Below, in pieces: positions 27,587 to 36,988 of a DNA stretch of 64,000 nt. The translations under genes and the position numbers were made by a program. How positions within the stretch are numbered: the stretch's first letter is position 1; every line of letters starts with the position of its first letter. This DNA is from JAJDXW01 sp965214795 (GTDB lineage Bacteria > Pseudomonadota > Gammaproteobacteria > HK1): positions 2,604,001 to 2,668,000 of the forward strand of contig OZ243976.1 of assembly GCA_965214795.1 (NCBI GenBank), given 5' to 3'. The notes beneath the pieces are model-generated. The model saw only the letters and a list, made by a program, of their open reading frames with translations. It was not told where the DNA came from and did not search any database.

Positions 27587-29308
27587 ATGCGGTGCCCGCC
27601 CGTTCTCCCGGCCCGGGCAGCGGTTGAGGTGACCGCCCTCGCGGCCGCCATCCGCCGCGCCGCGCGGCCATCCCTCGACGGATGGACGGTCGCCGCCATC
27701 GCCGTCGCGGCGCTCGTCGCGGTACCCCTCGCCGCCATCGCCTACCGGGCGCTCGATCCGGCGGACGACACCTGGCGCCACCTGGCCGCGACCGTCCTTC
27801 CGACCTACGTCTCGAACACCCTGTGGCTCATGCTCGGGGTGGGGGTCGGCACCATCGTCATCGGGGCCAGCACCGCCTGGCTCGTCACCATGTACCGCTT
27901 CCCGGGGCGCCGGGTCCTGTCCTTCGCGCTCCTCCTCCCGCTCGCGGTGCCGAGCTACGTCCTCGCCTTCGTCATCACCGACCAGCTCGAGTACGCGGGT
28001 CCGGTCCAGGCCGCCCTTCGCGAAGCCTTCGGCTGGACCTCCGCCCGCGACTACTGGTTCCCGGAGATCCGCTCCCTGGGCGGGGCGGCGATCGTGCTGT
28101 CGTTCGTGCTCTATCCCTACGTCTACCTGCTCGCCCGGGCCGCGTTCACCGAGCAATGCTTCTGCCTGTTCGAGGCGAGCCGCACCCTCGGCCGCGGGCC
28201 GGGTCGGAGCTTCTTGCGCGTAGCCCTGCCCCTGGCCCGGCCGGGCATCGCGGTCGGGGTCGCGCTCGCGCTCATGGAGACCCTCAACGAGTTCGGCACC
28301 GTCGATTTCTTTGCGGTTCCGACGTTTACCGCCGGGATTTTCGACGTGTGGCTCAACATGAACAGCCCCGCCGGTGCGTCGCAGCTCGCCCTTGCGCTCG
28401 TTGCCTTCACCTTGGCCCTGCTCGCACTCGAACGCCGGGCCCGGCATCGGGGCCGCGTCCACGCCACGACCACCCGGGTCCGCAAGCTGCCGGAGTATCC
28501 GCTCTCGCGCGGAGCGGGTGCGGCCGCCCTGGTGTGGTGCGCGTTCCCGGTCCTGCTCGGGTTCGGCCTCCCGGCCGGCGTGCTCGCCGGCTACGCGATC
28601 GAGTTCCACGAGGCGGCGCTTGCCCGCGAGTACCTCGCCTTCGCCGGCAACAGCCTCCGGCTCGCGGTGGCCGCGGCGGCGGTCACGACCGCCCTCGGCC
28701 TCGTCCTCGCCTACGGCGTCCGGCTCTCGCGGCGGCCCGGCATGCGGGCGATGGCGGAGGCCGCGACCGTCGGCTACGCGGTGCCGGGAGCGGTCCTTGC
28801 GGTCGGCCTTCTCTATCCGCTCGGCGCGTTCGACAACGCGGTGGACGCGCTCTGCCGGGAGCTCTTCGGGCTCTCCACCGGCCTGCTCCTCAGCGGGACC
28901 GTCGCGGGCCTCGTGCTCGGCTGCTCGGCCCGGTTCCTGTCGCTGTCCTACCGGACCCTCGACGCGGGCCTCGAGCGCGTCACCCCGAGCATGGACGGGG
29001 CGTCCCGCACGCTCGGCTCCGGCCCCGGCGCCACCCTGCGGCGCGTGCACTTCCCTCTCGTGCGGCCGAGCCTCCTCGTCGCGGCCCTGCTCGTTTTCGT
29101 CGACACCATGAAGGAGCTGCCGCTCACCCTGCTCATGCGCCCCTTCGATTACGAGACCCTCGCGACCTTCGTGTACCAGCTCGCCTCCGACGAGCTCCTC
29201 GAGGAGTGCGCGCTCGGGGCGCTCACCATCGTGGCCGCGGGCATCCTTCCCGTGGCGGTCATCAGCCGCACCGTCACCCGCGCCCGGCCCGGCCATCGGC
29301 GCGGCTGA
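27587..29308 (+). CDS. Iron(III)-type ABC transporter permease, double-length
   Basis: A 573-residue inner-membrane protein of the FbpB/SfuB family with two homologous permease halves and about twelve membrane segments. EAA-type loops occur in each half (ASRTLGRGPGRSFLRVALPLARPGI; ASRTLGSGPGATLRRVHFPLVRPSL). The ATG at 27587 is chosen. A GTG at 27530 is in frame but lacks a ribosome site. It is divergent from fur and followed 28 bases later by its ATPase. No periplasmic iron-binding gene is seen nearby. Confidence 0.9.
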   Translation: MRCPPVLPARAAVEVTALAAAIRRAARPSLDGWTVAAIAVAALVAVPLAAIAYRALDPADDTWRHLAATVLPTYVSNTLWLMLGVGVGTIVIGASTAWLVTMYRFPGRRVLSFALLLPLAVPSYVLAFVITDQLEYAGPVQAALREAFGWTSARDYWFPEIRSLGGAAIVLSFVLYPYVYLLARAAFTEQCFCLFEASRTLGRGPGRSFLRVALPLARPGIAVGVALALMETLNEFGTVDFFAVPTFTAGIFDVWLNMNSPAGASQLALALVAFTLALLALERRARHRGRVHATTTRVRKLPEYPLSRGAGAAALVWCAFPVLLGFGLPAGVLAGYAIEFHEAALAREYLAFAGNSLRLAVAAAAVTTALGLVLAYGVRLSRRPGMRAMAEAATVGYAVPGAVLAVGLLYPLGAFDNAVDALCRELFGLSTGLLLSGTVAGLVLGCSARFLSLSYRTLDAGLERVTPSMDGASRTLGSGPGATLRRVHFPLVRPSLLVAALLVFVDTMKELPLTLLMRPFDYETLATFVYQLASDELLEECALGALTIVAAGILPVAVISRTVTRARPGHRRG

Positions 29309-29336
29309 GGCCGGCCGACCGGCGGCGGATCGGTCC

Positions 29337-30476
29337 ATGCCGGGCCTGACGTTCGAGGGCGTGTCGCATCGCTACGGCGCGGTCCTCGCCGTCGATTCGG
29401 TGGACCTCGAGCTCCGCCCCGCGGAGACCATCTGCCTGCTCGGCCCCTCCGGCTGCGGCAAGAGCACCCTGCTCCGGCTCGCCGCGGGTCTCGAAGGGCT
29501 CCAGGCCGGAAGGATCGCGATCGGGGGGCGGACCGTCGCGGCGGCGGAGGCGAATCTCGAGGCCCCCCCCGAGGCGCGCGGCGTCGGGCTCATGTTTCAG
29601 GACTACGCCCTGTTCCCCCATCTCACGGTGATGGAGAACGTTCGCTACGGTCTCTCCGGCGGTCGGGCGAAAGGGGAGGCGCGGGCGCGGCGCATCCTTG
29701 CCGACCTCGGCATGTCGGACCTCGCCGGCCGCTATCCGCACGCCCTGTCCGGCGGCCAGCAGCAGCGGGTCGCGCTGCTGCGGGCGCTCGCGCCGAACCC
29801 CCGCGTGATGCTCCTCGACGAGCCGTTCTCGACCCTCGACGAACACCTGCGGCACGAGGTCCGGATGGAGACCATGAGCCTTCTCGCCGGAAGCGAGGCG
29901 ACGACCGTTCTCGTCACCCACGACGCCGAGGAGGCGATGCTCCTCGCGGACCGGATCGTGGTGATGCGAGAGGGCCGGATCGTGCAGGACGCATCGCCGG
30001 ACGAGGTCTACGCCCACCCGTCGGACCTCTTCACCGCGCGGCTCTTCGGCCCCGTCAACCGGTACGAGGGGACGGTCCGCGGGGGATGCGTGTCGACCCC
30101 CCTCGGGACGGTCGCGGCTCCCGGCCTTGCGGAGTCGTGCCCGGTGGATGTCGCCATCCGGGCGGACGGGATCGAGCTTGCGGACGGGTCCTTGGCCGAG
30201 GAAGGGGCCGAGGAAGGGGCTGGGCAAGGGGCCGGGCAAGGCGGGGTCCGGGTCCGGGTGCGTTCGGTTCGGCGGCTCGGGGCGTGGACCCTGGTGGTCA
30301 TGACTCCCGGTGGCCGGAGCCGGGAGGCGCGCGGGACAGGGGAAGTCACCCGGTCGGGGTCCATCGAGGCCCGGCTGCCGGGCACGGTCCCGGTCGCACC
30401 CGGGGACCTTCTCGCCCTCCGGCCGAGCCCCGAGCACACCTTCGTGTTTCCGGCGGAGCCCGCATCCGTGGCGTGA
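29337..30476 (+). CDS. Iron(III)-type ABC transporter ATP-binding protein
   Basis: A 379-residue FbpC-like ATPase. Walker A is GPSGCGKSTLLRL, the Q-loop is in LMFQDYALFPHLTV, the signature is LSGGQQQRVALLRAL, Walker B is VMLLDEPFSTLD, and the switch His is in VLVTHDAEEAM. A C-terminal regulatory TOBE-like region of about 130 residues includes a Glu/Gly-rich insertion (EEGAEEGAGQGAGQGG). It powers the permease encoded just upstream. Confidence 0.92.
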   Translation: MPGLTFEGVSHRYGAVLAVDSVDLELRPAETICLLGPSGCGKSTLLRLAAGLEGLQAGRIAIGGRTVAAAEANLEAPPEARGVGLMFQDYALFPHLTVMENVRYGLSGGRAKGEARARRILADLGMSDLAGRYPHALSGGQQQRVALLRALAPNPRVMLLDEPFSTLDEHLRHEVRMETMSLLAGSEATTVLVTHDAEEAMLLADRIVVMREGRIVQDASPDEVYAHPSDLFTARLFGPVNRYEGTVRGGCVSTPLGTVAAPGLAESCPVDVAIRADGIELADGSLAEEGAEEGAGQGAGQGGVRVRVRSVRRLGAWTLVVMTPGGRSREARGTGEVTRSGSIEARLPGTVPVAPGDLLALRPSPEHTFVFPAEPASVA

Positions 30477-30635
30477 CGAACGGGCGAACCGCACGGAGCC
30501 GGCCTCACCCGTCGGGATGTCGGCTTGGCGCCGGCGGCCGGCTCGGCCGGCGGAGGGGCGGCCGGCTCCTGGTTGCCTCCCGAGCCGCTTCTCGGGCTGC
30601 TTCCCGGGCTGACTCCCGGGCCGCTTTTCGGCCGT

Positions 30636-31835
30636 CTACTGCCGCGGCCCCGAGCCGGCGTACACGTCCGCGTCGGGGTGGAATGCGAGCCAGGCGAACG
30701 CGAAGTGGTCTCCGCGCGAGCGCGGCGCGAGGCGGCTGCCCGCCAGGGGGCCTTCCACCGCCTCGCCGAAAAGGTTCCAGATCGAGCCGGTGGCGGAGTC
30801 CGCGATGCGCTCCTCGCGGACCTCGAACTCGAGGACCCGGCCGTCGATCCGGCGCGAGTAGGCGGCGGCGGAGGGGATCCGGCGCGAATCGGCGATCCGG
30901 CTCTTGTCGAGCACGGAGAGGGTGCCGCGCCGGCTCAGGACCACCACCGGCTCGCCCCCCACCTCGTCGTTGATGACCGGTTCGTCGGTGAACGCCCCGA
31001 AGGGATAGATCCGCTCCGCGCCCCCGGCGGTCACGTGCAGGACGCGCTCCATTGCGGGGAGGCGCGGGTCGGGGGTGCGGAGGAACAGGAACGGCCGGGT
31101 GGCGGAGTCGTAGCCCGAGTATGGATTCGAGCCGTAGGGGCGGGTGTGTCCGGTCTCGCGCGAGAGCACCGACCCGCTCGGAAAGGCGGTCCGGAAGTCG
31201 TCCCACGCGACGATGGCGGCGGGCAGGCGGACGAGCTCCCGCCCCGCGTGCTCCCCGATGATGCCCTCGCCGGTGAGCTGCTGCCACCAGGTCTCGGTCT
31301 GCCGGTCGTACATGACGAGATCGCTGAGACGAAGCCGTCCCGTCGTGCCGAAGTCGAGCACCGCCTCGTCGAAGCGGCGGTCGAAGACGATCGCGGAGTT
31401 GCAGAGGGGGCAGAACGTCACCGCGATCGGGGTGCCGCCCAGCTCGTCGTTCGCGATCTCGTGCCAGATGAGGACCTGCAGCGGGTACGCACGGGCCTCG
31501 CCGCCCAGCTCGACCGCGATGACCGGCTCGTCCGGATCGAGCCACTCTCCGGCCTCCTCCGTCGAGGTGTGGCGGGGGTGGTCGACGGCCGGGATCCCGT
31601 CCCGCGGGGGGCCGCCGGACATGATCTCCGAGAGGTCCACGGTCCGCTTCCCGAAATCGGTCTTCGGGAACTCCCCGGTCGGCAGGTGCTGGCCGCGAGC
31701 CGGTGTGGCGAGGGCGGCGAGCAGGACGGCGGCGGCGAGGACGATCGCGGCCGGCCGGCCGGACGGACGGGCGGTCGGCCGTCGGTATTGCCGACGTTCG
31801 GCGGGGGCTTCGGGCGTCTGGCTTCGGAGGTTCAT
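30636..31835 (-). CDS. DUF3179 domain-containing exported protein
   Basis: A 399-residue protein with a signal-anchor or signal peptide (AAIVLAAAVLLAALATPARG, end near residue 48) after a 28-residue charged start. The DUF3179 signature follows: AYPLQVLIWHEIANDELGG, then VTFCPLCNSAIVFDRR, and RLRLSDLVMYDRQTETWW. The family has no known biochemical function. It is usually found in envelope-exposed proteins. It is a lone gene on its strand, convergent with the ABC operon. Confidence 0.85.
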   Translation of the reverse strand: MNLRSQTPEAPAERRQYRRPTARPSGRPAAIVLAAAVLLAALATPARGQHLPTGEFPKTDFGKRTVDLSEIMSGGPPRDGIPAVDHPRHTSTEEAGEWLDPDEPVIAVELGGEARAYPLQVLIWHEIANDELGGTPIAVTFCPLCNSAIVFDRRFDEAVLDFGTTGRLRLSDLVMYDRQTETWWQQLTGEGIIGEHAGRELVRLPAAIVAWDDFRTAFPSGSVLSRETGHTRPYGSNPYSGYDSATRPFLFLRTPDPRLPAMERVLHVTAGGAERIYPFGAFTDEPVINDEVGGEPVVVLSRRGTLSVLDKSRIADSRRIPSAAAYSRRIDGRVLEFEVREERIADSATGSIWNLFGEAVEGPLAGSRLAPRSRGDHFAFAWLAFHPDADVYAGSGPRQ

Positions 31836-32044
31836 TCTCGTTCTCCCGATGTCCGGTGAAGTGGTGCGGTCGGGTGTGGCCGGGTGTTCGGGGGACGTGG
31901 CGGGTGGGCGGTTCCTCCTCGCTCCGCGGGTGACCGGCGATGCGTGGGCGAGACGGTGGCGGTTGCGCCGTCCGAGCCGCGCCGGGGGCCTCGACCGGCG
32001 GCCCCGCCCGCCCCGGCGCGAGGGCGCGCGCCCCGCCGCGCGGC

Positions 32045-33271
32045 TCAGGCGGCGGGCCGAACGGGAGCCCCCGCGAGTCCCGGCACCCGGCCGGCCGGGA
32101 CGTAGACGAACCCGTCGAACAGCCGGCGTTGAGTGCGGCGTACCGAGGCGTGGTCGGCATGCCAGCCGTCGCCGCGGGGTCCGGTGCGCCGCACGGCGGC
32201 GGCGGCCGGGATCACCCCGGAAGGGCTGATGAGCCGCACCCGCCCGCCGCGGTCCGTGCTCCCCGTCGCGGTTCCGGCCGCCGCCCGGGCCACCACCCGG
32301 GCCACCACCGTGCCCTCGATCGCGGCGGCGACCGCAAGGCCGAGCACCCCGGTGAGGGGAAGGGCGCGGTGCACGTTGCCCATCGAGACCATGCGCGCGG
32401 TGAGGTCGCCCTCGGCGGCGTCGATCCGCTCCCCGCTCAGTGTCTCCGCCGGACGAGGAGGGGCCGCGATGCCGATCTTGGGCGCGCTCGGGAACCGGGA
32501 CGACGCCTCGGCGGGGCTCGCGGCGATCCCCATCGCGACGGCGGCCGCGGCGCGGATGCGTTCGAGCCGCTCCATTGCGTCGGAACGGGCGTCGAGCGCG
32601 GCCGGCATCTCCGTTCCCGTGATCCCCGCGTCTTCCGCGGCCACGAACACGAACGCGTTGCCCGCGTCCAGCAGGGAGGCGGGAACGCTGCCCGTGCCTT
32701 CGACCTCCAGGGTGTCGAGCACGTTGCCGGTGGGAAGGAGCGCGCCCGTGCCGGCGCCGCCCGGGTCGAGGAACTCGAGGTCCACCGGCGCGCCGGTGCC
32801 CGACACGCCGGGTATCGCGGTGTGCCCCTCGACCGCCGCGCGGCCGTCCTCCACCGGGAAGCGGGCCCGGACGAGCTTGCCGGTGTTGGTGTTGTGGATG
32901 AGCACGACGCCTTCCGGTCCGGTCGCTTCGACCAGCCCTTCATCCACCGCGAAGGGTCCGATGGCCGACGACATGTTCCCGCAGTTGCTGCTCCAGTCGA
33001 CCTGAGGGCGGTCCACCGCGACCTGGCCGAACGTGTAGTCCACGTCCGCGTCGGGGTGCGACGGCGGGCCGACGATGCACACCTTGGAGAGCGACGAGAT
33101 CCCGCCCCCCATGCCGTCGAGCTGCCGTCCGTAGGGGTCCGGGCTCCCCAGGGCGGCGATGAAGAGATTCTCCCACGCTGCCTCGTCGGCGGGCAGATGG
33201 CGGCGGTCGAACACCACCGCGTTGCTCGTCCCGCCGCGCATGAACGCGGCGGGGACTCTCGACTGGCGCAC
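32045..33271 (-). CDS. PrpF-family isomerase (2-methylaconitate / 4-oxalomesaconate type)
   Basis: A 408-residue diaminopimelate-epimerase-fold protein. The N-terminus PAAFMRGGTSNAVVFDRRHL is diagnostic for PrpF. GMGGGISSLSKVCIVG and VDWSSNCGNMSSAIGPFAV with the catalytic Cys follow, and NVHRALPLTG lies in the second half. PrpF proteins shift double bonds in methylaconitate or oxalomesaconate. Exact substrate specificity cannot be assigned. It is divergent from a double CoA-transferase gene. No prpBCD or aromatic-cleavage genes are in the window. Confidence 0.88.
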   Translation of the reverse strand: MRQSRVPAAFMRGGTSNAVVFDRRHLPADEAAWENLFIAALGSPDPYGRQLDGMGGGISSLSKVCIVGPPSHPDADVDYTFGQVAVDRPQVDWSSNCGNMSSAIGPFAVDEGLVEATGPEGVVLIHNTNTGKLVRARFPVEDGRAAVEGHTAIPGVSGTGAPVDLEFLDPGGAGTGALLPTGNVLDTLEVEGTGSVPASLLDAGNAFVFVAAEDAGITGTEMPAALDARSDAMERLERIRAAAAVAMGIAASPAEASSRFPSAPKIGIAAPPRPAETLSGERIDAAEGDLTARMVSMGNVHRALPLTGVLGLAVAAAIEGTVVARVVARAAAGTATGSTDRGGRVRLISPSGVIPAAAAVRRTGPRGDGWHADHASVRRTQRRLFDGFVYVPAGRVPGLAGAPVRPAA

Positions 33272-33521
33272 GGAAGCTCCTCCCCGGTCACCTCGGGAAC
33301 CCAGTGTGCCACGCCGGTACGGAACCGGAACCGCTCCGCCCGGGATTCATCCCGCTCCGCGAGCCGATTGCATGCCAAGGTCGACGCGGAAGAAAGCTCG
33401 GGTCTCCGTTTCGTCGCCCCCTGCGATGACGAAGTGCTCGCACTCCGCTGCCCCCAGGGCCGATCCGTGTCCCGGATCGCTATGATCGGCGGGTGGAGCA
33501 TTCGCGCGGGGCACAAGACCG

Positions 33522-36065
33522 GTGGAGAAAGGGCTCGAGGGCTTGGCCGTCATCGAGATCGGGGGCGGCTTCGCGGCCTCGAGCACCGGGAAGGCGCTCG
33601 CGGATCTCGGTGCCGACGTGGTCAAGGTCGAGCCGCCGGAGGGAGACCCGATCCGGCGGCGAGGGATCGTGCCGGACAGCGGAGCGGAGGCCGGGGGGCC
33701 GTTTCTTCATCTCAACGCCAACAAGCGGAGCATGGTGCTCGACCGGACGTCGAGTGCCGGTCGGGCGAAGTTCGAGCGGCTGCTCGCACGGGCGGATCTC
33801 GCGCTCCGGGAGGGGCCCGCCCCGGAGCTCGAGGACACGGACGCCTGGCGCGAACGCCACCCCCGGCTCGTGGTGGTCTCCATCACGCCCTTCGGCCTCA
33901 CCGGGCCGCGCCGGGGCTGGCGAGGGGACGAGCTCACCCTCGTGCACGCCGGTGGCTGGGGCTACATCGTTCCCGGCCGCGGCGCACCGCGAGAGTGGCC
34001 GCCGATCCGCCCGTTCGGGCACCACGCGCTCGTCCAGGCCGGGCTCCACGCGGCCGTTGCGGCGCTCGCCGCCTGCCGGGCCGCCCGAGCGACCGGGCTC
34101 GGCGACCACCTCGACGTATCCGTGCAGGAGACCGTCGCCTTCCTCCTCGGCCGCCACTTCACCTCCTTCGAGTACGCGGGCCGGGTCGACCACCGGAGCG
34201 ATCGCTCCATCTACGAGCCGATGGGCTTCTACCCGTGCCGCGACGGCGAGGTGTTCATCATCTGCCCCGAGCAGCCGCAGTGGGAGCGGATGCTCTCGCT
34301 GATGGGAGAGACGGAGTGGGGTTCCGGCGTGTCGTTCGGGTCCCGCGACGCGCGAGGAGAGCATTCGGCCGAGATCCGGCAACGGGTATCGGCGTGGACG
34401 CGCCGGCGCGGCGCGGAGGAGGTGTTCCACGCGCTGCAGCGGGTCCGGGTCGGCGCGGCGCCGGTGTTCGATCACGCGCGTCTCCCGGATCAGGAACACC
34501 TCCGGGCGCGGGACTTCTTCGTGCCGGTGGACCATTCCGGGGCGGGGCGGATCGAGCTGCTCGGACCTCCGTACCGCCTCCGGCTCCCCTGGTGGCGGCT
34601 CGCCCACCCCGCCCCCGCGCTCGGCGAAGCGGGCGCCGCCGAAGACCTGCCCGGCAGGCCGAGGGCGAGGGCGCCGGGGGTCCCGGATCGTACGGTGCGC
34701 GGTTCCGGCGATGGGACAACCGCGGCGGCCGAAGAGCTCGACGCGGCTGCCGGTGGCAGGGAGGGGAGGTCCCCGTCGGGCGGCGGTCCCCTGCGCGGGG
34801 TCCGGGTGCTCGACCTCTCCTGGGTCTGGGCCGGGCCGCACTGCACCCTGCTCCTGGGCGCGCTCGGAGCGGAGGTGCTCAAGGTCGAGTCGTCCCGGCG
34901 GCTCGACCTCACCCGCCGTGCGTCGGTTCACGCGCGGGAGCTTCCTCCCGGACCGAACCGCAACGGCTACTTCAACCACCTCGGGCAGCACAAGAAGAGC
35001 GTCGGGATCGATCTCTCGAAGCCCGAGGGGCGCGGCCTCGTCCGCCGCCTCGCGGGCGAGTGCGACGTATTCGTCGCCAACTTCGGCACCGGGGTCCTCG
35101 AGCGCATGGGGCTCGGCCCCGGTGACCTGCTCGCCGTCAACCCCGACCTCACCGTGGCCCTCGTCTCCGCCTTCGGGCAGGACGGCCCCTGGCGCCTCTA
35201 CACCGGCTACGGTCCGCTCATCTCGCCCCTCGCGGGCCTCTCCGCGGTGACCGGCTACGCCGAGGACGGGCGCCCCCGCGACGTCAACATGGCGTACGGG
35301 GATCCGAACGGAGGGGTCCACGCCGCCATCGCGGTCGCCGCGTCGCTCCTCGCCCGCGACCTTCATGGCGAAGCCGGGCAGGTCATCGACGTCGCGATGT
35401 GGGAAGCGATGATGTGCACCGCCTTCGAGGGGTGGATGAACCACGCGCTCGGCGGCGAGCCGCACCCTCCGATGGGGAACCGCGATCCGGAGGTGGCGCC
35501 TTGCAACGTCTACCCCTGCCGCGGAGCGGACGAATGGATCGCGGTCTCGGCCGGCTCGGCGGAGGAGTGGGAGAGCCTTTGCGGCGCGATCGGCCGCCCG
35601 GGCCTCGCAGCCGATCCCCGGTTCGCGAGCGCGGCGGTGCGCAAGGCGCACGAGGACGAGCTGGACCGCATCATCGCCGACTGGTGCCGGAGCCGGGATC
35701 GATGGGCGGTGGCGGAGGCGTTGCAGGAGGCCGGGGTACCCGCGTTTCCGAGCGTTTCGAGCGCGGACCTCAGAGCCGACCCCCACCTCGCGGCGCGGGA
35801 GGCGTTCCACGACTTCGACCACCCGGAGGTCGGGAGGAGGGCGCATTTTCGGGTCCCTTGGCGATGGTCCCGGCGGGCCAACGGAACGGGGCGCCGCGCC
35901 CCGTGCCTCGGCGAGCATACCGGCGAGGTGCTGCGGGAGGTTCTCGGGCTCACGACGAACGAGATCGCGGACCTGCACGAACGCGGCGTGGTCGAGTCGG
36001 CCGAACCGGTCGAGCCCGCCGCGCACGTCGGGCTGGCCGGATCGGGTGCGCATGGGAACGGTTAG
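33522..36065 (+). CDS. Tandem double-domain family III CoA-transferase
   Basis: An 847-residue protein made of two CaiB/BaiF modules. Domain 1 covers residues 1-395 (LADLGADVVKVEPPEGDP, DHLDVSVQETVAFLLGRHF). Domain 2 runs from about 425 to 830 (RVLDLSWVWAGPHCTLLLG, GQVIDVAMWEAMMCTAFEG), joined by a low-complexity linker. Both keep an Asp at the catalytic DVS/DVA position. Single-domain relatives form interlocked dimers, so the fusion may be an internal pseudo-dimer. The GTG at 33522 is the start. The stop codon TAG shares its last base with the C1 element. Confidence 0.88.
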   Translation: MEKGLEGLAVIEIGGGFAASSTGKALADLGADVVKVEPPEGDPIRRRGIVPDSGAEAGGPFLHLNANKRSMVLDRTSSAGRAKFERLLARADLALREGPAPELEDTDAWRERHPRLVVVSITPFGLTGPRRGWRGDELTLVHAGGWGYIVPGRGAPREWPPIRPFGHHALVQAGLHAAVAALAACRAARATGLGDHLDVSVQETVAFLLGRHFTSFEYAGRVDHRSDRSIYEPMGFYPCRDGEVFIICPEQPQWERMLSLMGETEWGSGVSFGSRDARGEHSAEIRQRVSAWTRRRGAEEVFHALQRVRVGAAPVFDHARLPDQEHLRARDFFVPVDHSGAGRIELLGPPYRLRLPWWRLAHPAPALGEAGAAEDLPGRPRARAPGVPDRTVRGSGDGTTAAAEELDAAAGGREGRSPSGGGPLRGVRVLDLSWVWAGPHCTLLLGALGAEVLKVESSRRLDLTRRASVHARELPPGPNRNGYFNHLGQHKKSVGIDLSKPEGRGLVRRLAGECDVFVANFGTGVLERMGLGPGDLLAVNPDLTVALVSAFGQDGPWRLYTGYGPLISPLAGLSAVTGYAEDGRPRDVNMAYGDPNGGVHAAIAVAASLLARDLHGEAGQVIDVAMWEAMMCTAFEGWMNHALGGEPHPPMGNRDPEVAPCNVYPCRGADEWIAVSAGSAEEWESLCGAIGRPGLAADPRFASAAVRKAHEDELDRIIADWCRSRDRWAVAEALQEAGVPAFPSVSSADLRADPHLAAREAFHDFDHPEVGRRAHFRVPWRWSRRANGTGRRAPCLGEHTGEVLREVLGLTTNEIADLHERGVVESAEPVEPAAHVGLAGSGAHGNG

Positions 36066-36163
36066 CCCGAAAAAATCACCGACTTCCCGCTGCGGCCGCC
36101 CATCCGCTCGCGGCCGCGGGCCGTACTCCCGCAAGCCGCTTCGACCGCGCGCACGCGCTAGTG
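36065..36163 (+). repeat. Family C element, left part, copy C1
   Basis: It starts GCCCGAAAAAATCACCGACT and continues with CCGCTGCGGCCGCCCATCC and AAGCCGCTTCGACCGCGC. It breaks off after about 100 of the usual 210-225 bases. The first G is also the last base of the upstream TAG stop. Confidence 0.75.
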
Positions 36164-36475
36164 TCGACTCATCTGCAGGTACTTGAGAGGGGTGAGTGGT
36201 TTTCGATCGGTGTTCATTCGCACGTCGGGGTCCAGCTTCGTCTCGAGCTCGTCCCGGCCGGGCCACGCCGGGTACGCATGCGCGAGCCGTCGACGATGTG
36301 AAGCTCGCCGACGCACCACCGGTTGAAGCGTTCCTCCCGAAAAAGGGGCTCGAGAGCTTTCGAACGCGGCGGTCCGGACCCATCGTTCGGGCAGTAGCTG
36401 GCGCGCCGCCTCGGGCATGGAGGCGGCCCGGAGATCGGTCACCGGGCTCGCCGCGACCGTGCTACGGTTACCGTC
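36164..36475. other. Intergenic region with an unidentified minus-strand coding remnant
   Basis: On the minus strand, 36158-36300 can be read as RDELETKLDPDVRMNTDRK then PLTPLKYLQMSRH before a stop. It looks like the end of a real protein, but I cannot name the family and no upstream coding body is evident. It may be gene debris. The rest of the segment shows nothing. Confidence 0.3.
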
Positions 36476-36691
36476 ATGGATGGCGATACCCTCACCATCA
36501 TCGGCACCGTGGTCGCGGTCGGCCTCACGCTCGCCGGGCTCATCATGCGCTCGACCGCGCGGGTAGACGCGGACATGCGCGAGAGCCGGCGCGCGATGGC
36601 GGACTTCCGGATCGAGATGCAGCGCCTCGCCGAGCGGCAGTCGCACGTCGAAGGGCGCCTTGACGAACGAGGCTCCGCCGCGCACGACTGA
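36476..36691 (+). CDS. Small membrane-anchored coiled-coil protein, function unknown
   Basis: A 71-residue protein. One N-terminal membrane segment (LTIIGTVVAVGLTLAGLIM, residues 6-24) is followed by a charged helical tail (DMRESRRAMADFRIEMQRLA, then VEGRLDER) likely to form a short coiled coil. A frameshifted relative lies at 8055-8297, so the family has moved or duplicated in this genome. No ribosome site is obvious. Function is not known. Confidence 0.6.
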   Translation: MDGDTLTIIGTVVAVGLTLAGLIMRSTARVDADMRESRRAMADFRIEMQRLAERQSHVEGRLDERGSAAHD

Positions 36692-36928
36692 TTCGAGCTG
36701 GCGGGCGTAGATCCCGCGGACGATGACAAGTCCGGGTGACGGTCCGTCGAACAAGCATCGCCGCCGGGCTTGGCGCGGGTCCGCGCCAGCGATTTCGATG
36801 CGGTCCGCCAGATTCCCGGGGTCCCGGGGCCGCCAGCCAGGCCGGACCACCTCACTCCTTCTTCCCCGCGCGTGCGCGGGCAGCTTGCCGCGTTTCCCGG
36901 AGGCTCCCAACCTTGAGAGACTGGAGCC

Positions 36929-36985
36929 ATGAAACATTCAAACAGATACTCCCCGGAGCTTCGGGAACGGGCCGTGCGTCGGCCC
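36929..36985 (+). mobile_element. IS3-family OrfA fragment (N-terminus)
   Basis: The ATG at 36929 starts MKHSNRYSPELRERAVR, the N-terminus typical of IS3-family OrfA transposases. GAGAGACTGGAGCC stands directly before it, as in those elements. Coding similarity stops after 17 codons, where a family A element begins. The 36692-36928 stretch may hold the IS left end, but no terminal repeat is certain. Confidence 0.65.
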
Positions 36986-36988
36986 TCA

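Noticed and set aside
27320..29338. A 672-codon minus-strand frame opposite the iron permease
   Set aside because: It has charged low-complexity sequence throughout. The plus-strand frame is a clean twelve-segment permease.
31940..35125. A 1061-codon open frame on the plus strand across the PrpF and CoA-transferase genes
   Set aside because: It covers two recognised genes out of frame or in antisense and shows only low-complexity composition.
36158..36937. A 259-codon minus-strand frame
   Set aside because: It is antisense to the small membrane gene and the IS3 fragment. Only its last 30 codons look protein-like, and I could not identify them.
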